This document shows, piece after piece, positions 5,912 to 6,859 of a DNA stretch of 6,859 bases. Positions within the stretch are counted from its first letter, which is position 1; each line of letters begins with the position of its first letter. Position numbers and translations under genes: made by a program. A model generated the notes under the pieces. The model was not told the origin of the DNA, did no database searches, and worked only from the letters and a program-made list of their open reading frames with translations. The DNA comes from Puniceicoccaceae bacterium. GTDB lineage: Bacteria > Verrucomicrobiota > Verrucomicrobiia > Opitutales > Coraliomargaritaceae. The DNA lies in the NCBI GenBank assembly GCA_003566795.1, contig PXBU01000327.1, positions 1 to 6,859 of the forward strand, written 5' to 3'.

Positions 5912-5946
5912 GAACCCGCGGTTCATTAAGCTGAATGAACCTTAAT

Positions 5947-6816
5947 TTAGCTTGAATTCAGGTTCATGTGATAAGCCGAGGGGGAGCAGCCGGAGCGTTT
6001 CTTGAACTCCACCGAAAAGTGGGCGGGGGCGTGGAAACCGAGTTGCGCGGCGATCTCCTTGATGCTGAGGCGGTCCTCCAGCAACAGGGCCTCGGCCCGG
6101 GCGTGGCGCACCTGGGCATGATATTCCTTCGGCGGCAGCCCCGCCACAGCCTTGAACCGGCGGTGGAATTGCGGGTAGCTCATGCCCATGGACGCGGCGA
6201 TATCGGCGACGGGCTGCCCGGCCAGCAGCGCCTCCCGGGCCGCGCTGTAAAAATCCACCTCGTCCGCGTCGGGCTCGCCGGGATTCATGGCGGCGCAGAC
6301 TTCGGCCCAGAGCGCGCGGGCATGGCCGGCCGCGATGCCGTGCGAGGCGCGCGATCGCTGGCGGCAAATGGCATGAAAGTCCGCGAAGCGCTGCCAGAAG
6401 GGGCGGTCGACCGGAATGTGCGCCACCGGGCGAGCGGCAAAAGGCCCGGGCATCAGCACGTCCATCACCCGGCCGCGCAGCTCAAACCAGTCCTCGGTCC
6501 AGCCGGTCTCAGGGTCCGGGCGGTAGCGGTGCCAGACGCCCGGGCAGAGCACGAAGCAATCGCCCGCGCCGAGCCGTTGGTGGCCGCCTTCCCACTCCAG
6601 CAGCCCCGCGCCCGAATGGATGCCGACCACCTGCATCGCAGACAAACGCCGCCCCCGCTCCCAGGTGAAGGCGTGATCGGCCGGATGCCGCGGCGGCGGG
6701 TAGGGCGCTCCGGCCCGGATGGACGTATGCCCGGAAGCCGAGAGCCGGAAACCCCAGATCGCATCCTCCGGGAGTGTCGGGTAGTAATCGAAGTAATCGT
6801 TAATAGATTTATACAA
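5947..6816 (-). CDS. AraC-family transcriptional regulator with cupin-like sensor domain
   Basis: A 289-residue cytoplasmic regulator. Residues about 20-125 are an AraC-type ligand-binding beta barrel, with the G-D-x-F-x-x-x-P-G-x-x-H core at GDCFVLCPGVWHRY (85-98). Such domains typically sense sugars or their derivatives. Residues about 185-285 form the two helix-turn-helix DNA-binding domain: VADIAASMGMSYPQFHRRFK, then IKEIAAQLGFHAPAHFSVEF and GCSPSAYH. The start is TTG at 6816 reading leftwards: an in-frame TAA lies five codons upstream and the first in-frame ATG is at residue 61, which would remove part of the sensor domain. No Shine-Dalgarno is evident. The gene is much richer in G+C than the secreted pair (46 of 60 bases at 6181-6240 by hand count). 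Its target is plausibly a divergent gene beyond the right edge of the window. Confidence 0.9.
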   Translation of the reverse strand: MYKSINDYFDYYPTLPEDAIWGFRLSASGHTSIRAGAPYPPPRHPADHAFTWERGRRLSAMQVVGIHSGAGLLEWEGGHQRLGAGDCFVLCPGVWHRYRPDPETGWTEDWFELRGRVMDVLMPGPFAARPVAHIPVDRPFWQRFADFHAICRQRSRASHGIAAGHARALWAEVCAAMNPGEPDADEVDFYSAAREALLAGQPVADIAASMGMSYPQFHRRFKAVAGLPPKEYHAQVRHARAEALLLEDRLSIKEIAAQLGFHAPAHFSVEFKKRSGCSPSAYHMNLNSS

Positions 6817-6841
6817 GTATCGGAGAGCTTATTGAAAGCAA

Positions 6842-6857
6842 GCGCTCTTTACAGCGC
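6842..6857. promoter_or_regulatory. Inverted repeat upstream of the minus-strand regulator
   Basis: GCGCT (6842-6846) and AGCGC (6853-6857) form a dyad 26 bases upstream of the TTG start, next to TTGAAAGCAAGCGCT. The position between this gene and a probable divergent neighbour suits an operator. The arms are short and the window ends here, so this is tentative. Confidence 0.3.
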
Positions 6858-6859
6858 GA

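Larger units (their letters stand above)
5474..5946. other. Repeat-rich convergent intergenic region
   Basis: No convincing gene. It contains a GATTAN array, second copies of the 90-base and 67-base dispersed repeats, two hairpins, an intrinsic terminator read on the plus strand and a small palindrome TGAACC-CGC-GGTTCA (5911-5925). The 10-mer GGACACCCAT occurs at 5473-5482 and 5791-5800, with a near copy AGGACGCCCA at 5872-5881. The genes on either side converge on this region. Confidence 0.7.

Noticed and set aside
5852..5929. A 25-codon open frame across the terminator hairpin
   Set aside because: No ribosome binding site, and the sequence is explained by the hairpin and T-rich tail.
5942..6367. 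A 141-codon minus-strand frame overlapping the cupin-type regulator
   Set aside because: Arg/Ala/Gly-rich translation typical of an out-of-frame read in GC-rich DNA; the AraC frame has clear domains.

Overview
The window most likely comes from a member of the Verrucomicrobiota, probably class Opitutia (Puniceicoccales-like). The evidence is the combination of a PEP-CTERM sorted secreted protein, AraC regulators with PocR or cupin-like sensor domains, large modular secreted proteins carrying a YDLxxSTDL...RRFFA tail module, and several dispersed intergenic repeats. This assignment rests on gene style and remembered family patterns, not on a marker gene.

Layout from left to right: (1) 38-931, a + strand AraC-type regulator with an N-terminal PocR-like sensor. 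(2) 932-1751, about 820 bases without a convincing gene, packed with repeats: a 67-base dispersed repeat, a nonamer array, an 86-base inverted-repeat element and a 90-122 base dispersed repeat, ending in a good sigma70-like promoter. (3) 1752-2564, a small secreted beta-rich protein with a C-terminal PEP-CTERM sorting signal, followed by a strong intrinsic terminator. (4) 2729-5473, a 914-residue secreted protein. Its first ~255 residues are a close paralogue of the PEP-CTERM protein, but the sorting signal is replaced by a tail module, a proline linker, a MAM/galactose-binding-like domain, an Fn3-like domain and a purple acid phosphatase catalytic domain with all seven metal ligands. (5) 5474-5946, again repeat-rich: a GATTAN hexamer array, second copies of the 90-base and 67-base repeats, two hairpins and an intrinsic terminator. 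(6) 5947-6816 on the minus strand, a very GC-rich AraC-type regulator with a cupin-like sensor and a TTG start.

The core of the window is the tandem pair of secreted proteins. They share one N-terminal beta domain, one copy destined for PEP-CTERM/exosortase surface sorting and the other fused to a phosphoesterase. The pair is flanked by nearly identical 90-base direct repeats about 4.1 kb apart. The two AraC regulators may control genes outside the window; nothing in the sequence ties either one directly to the secreted pair.
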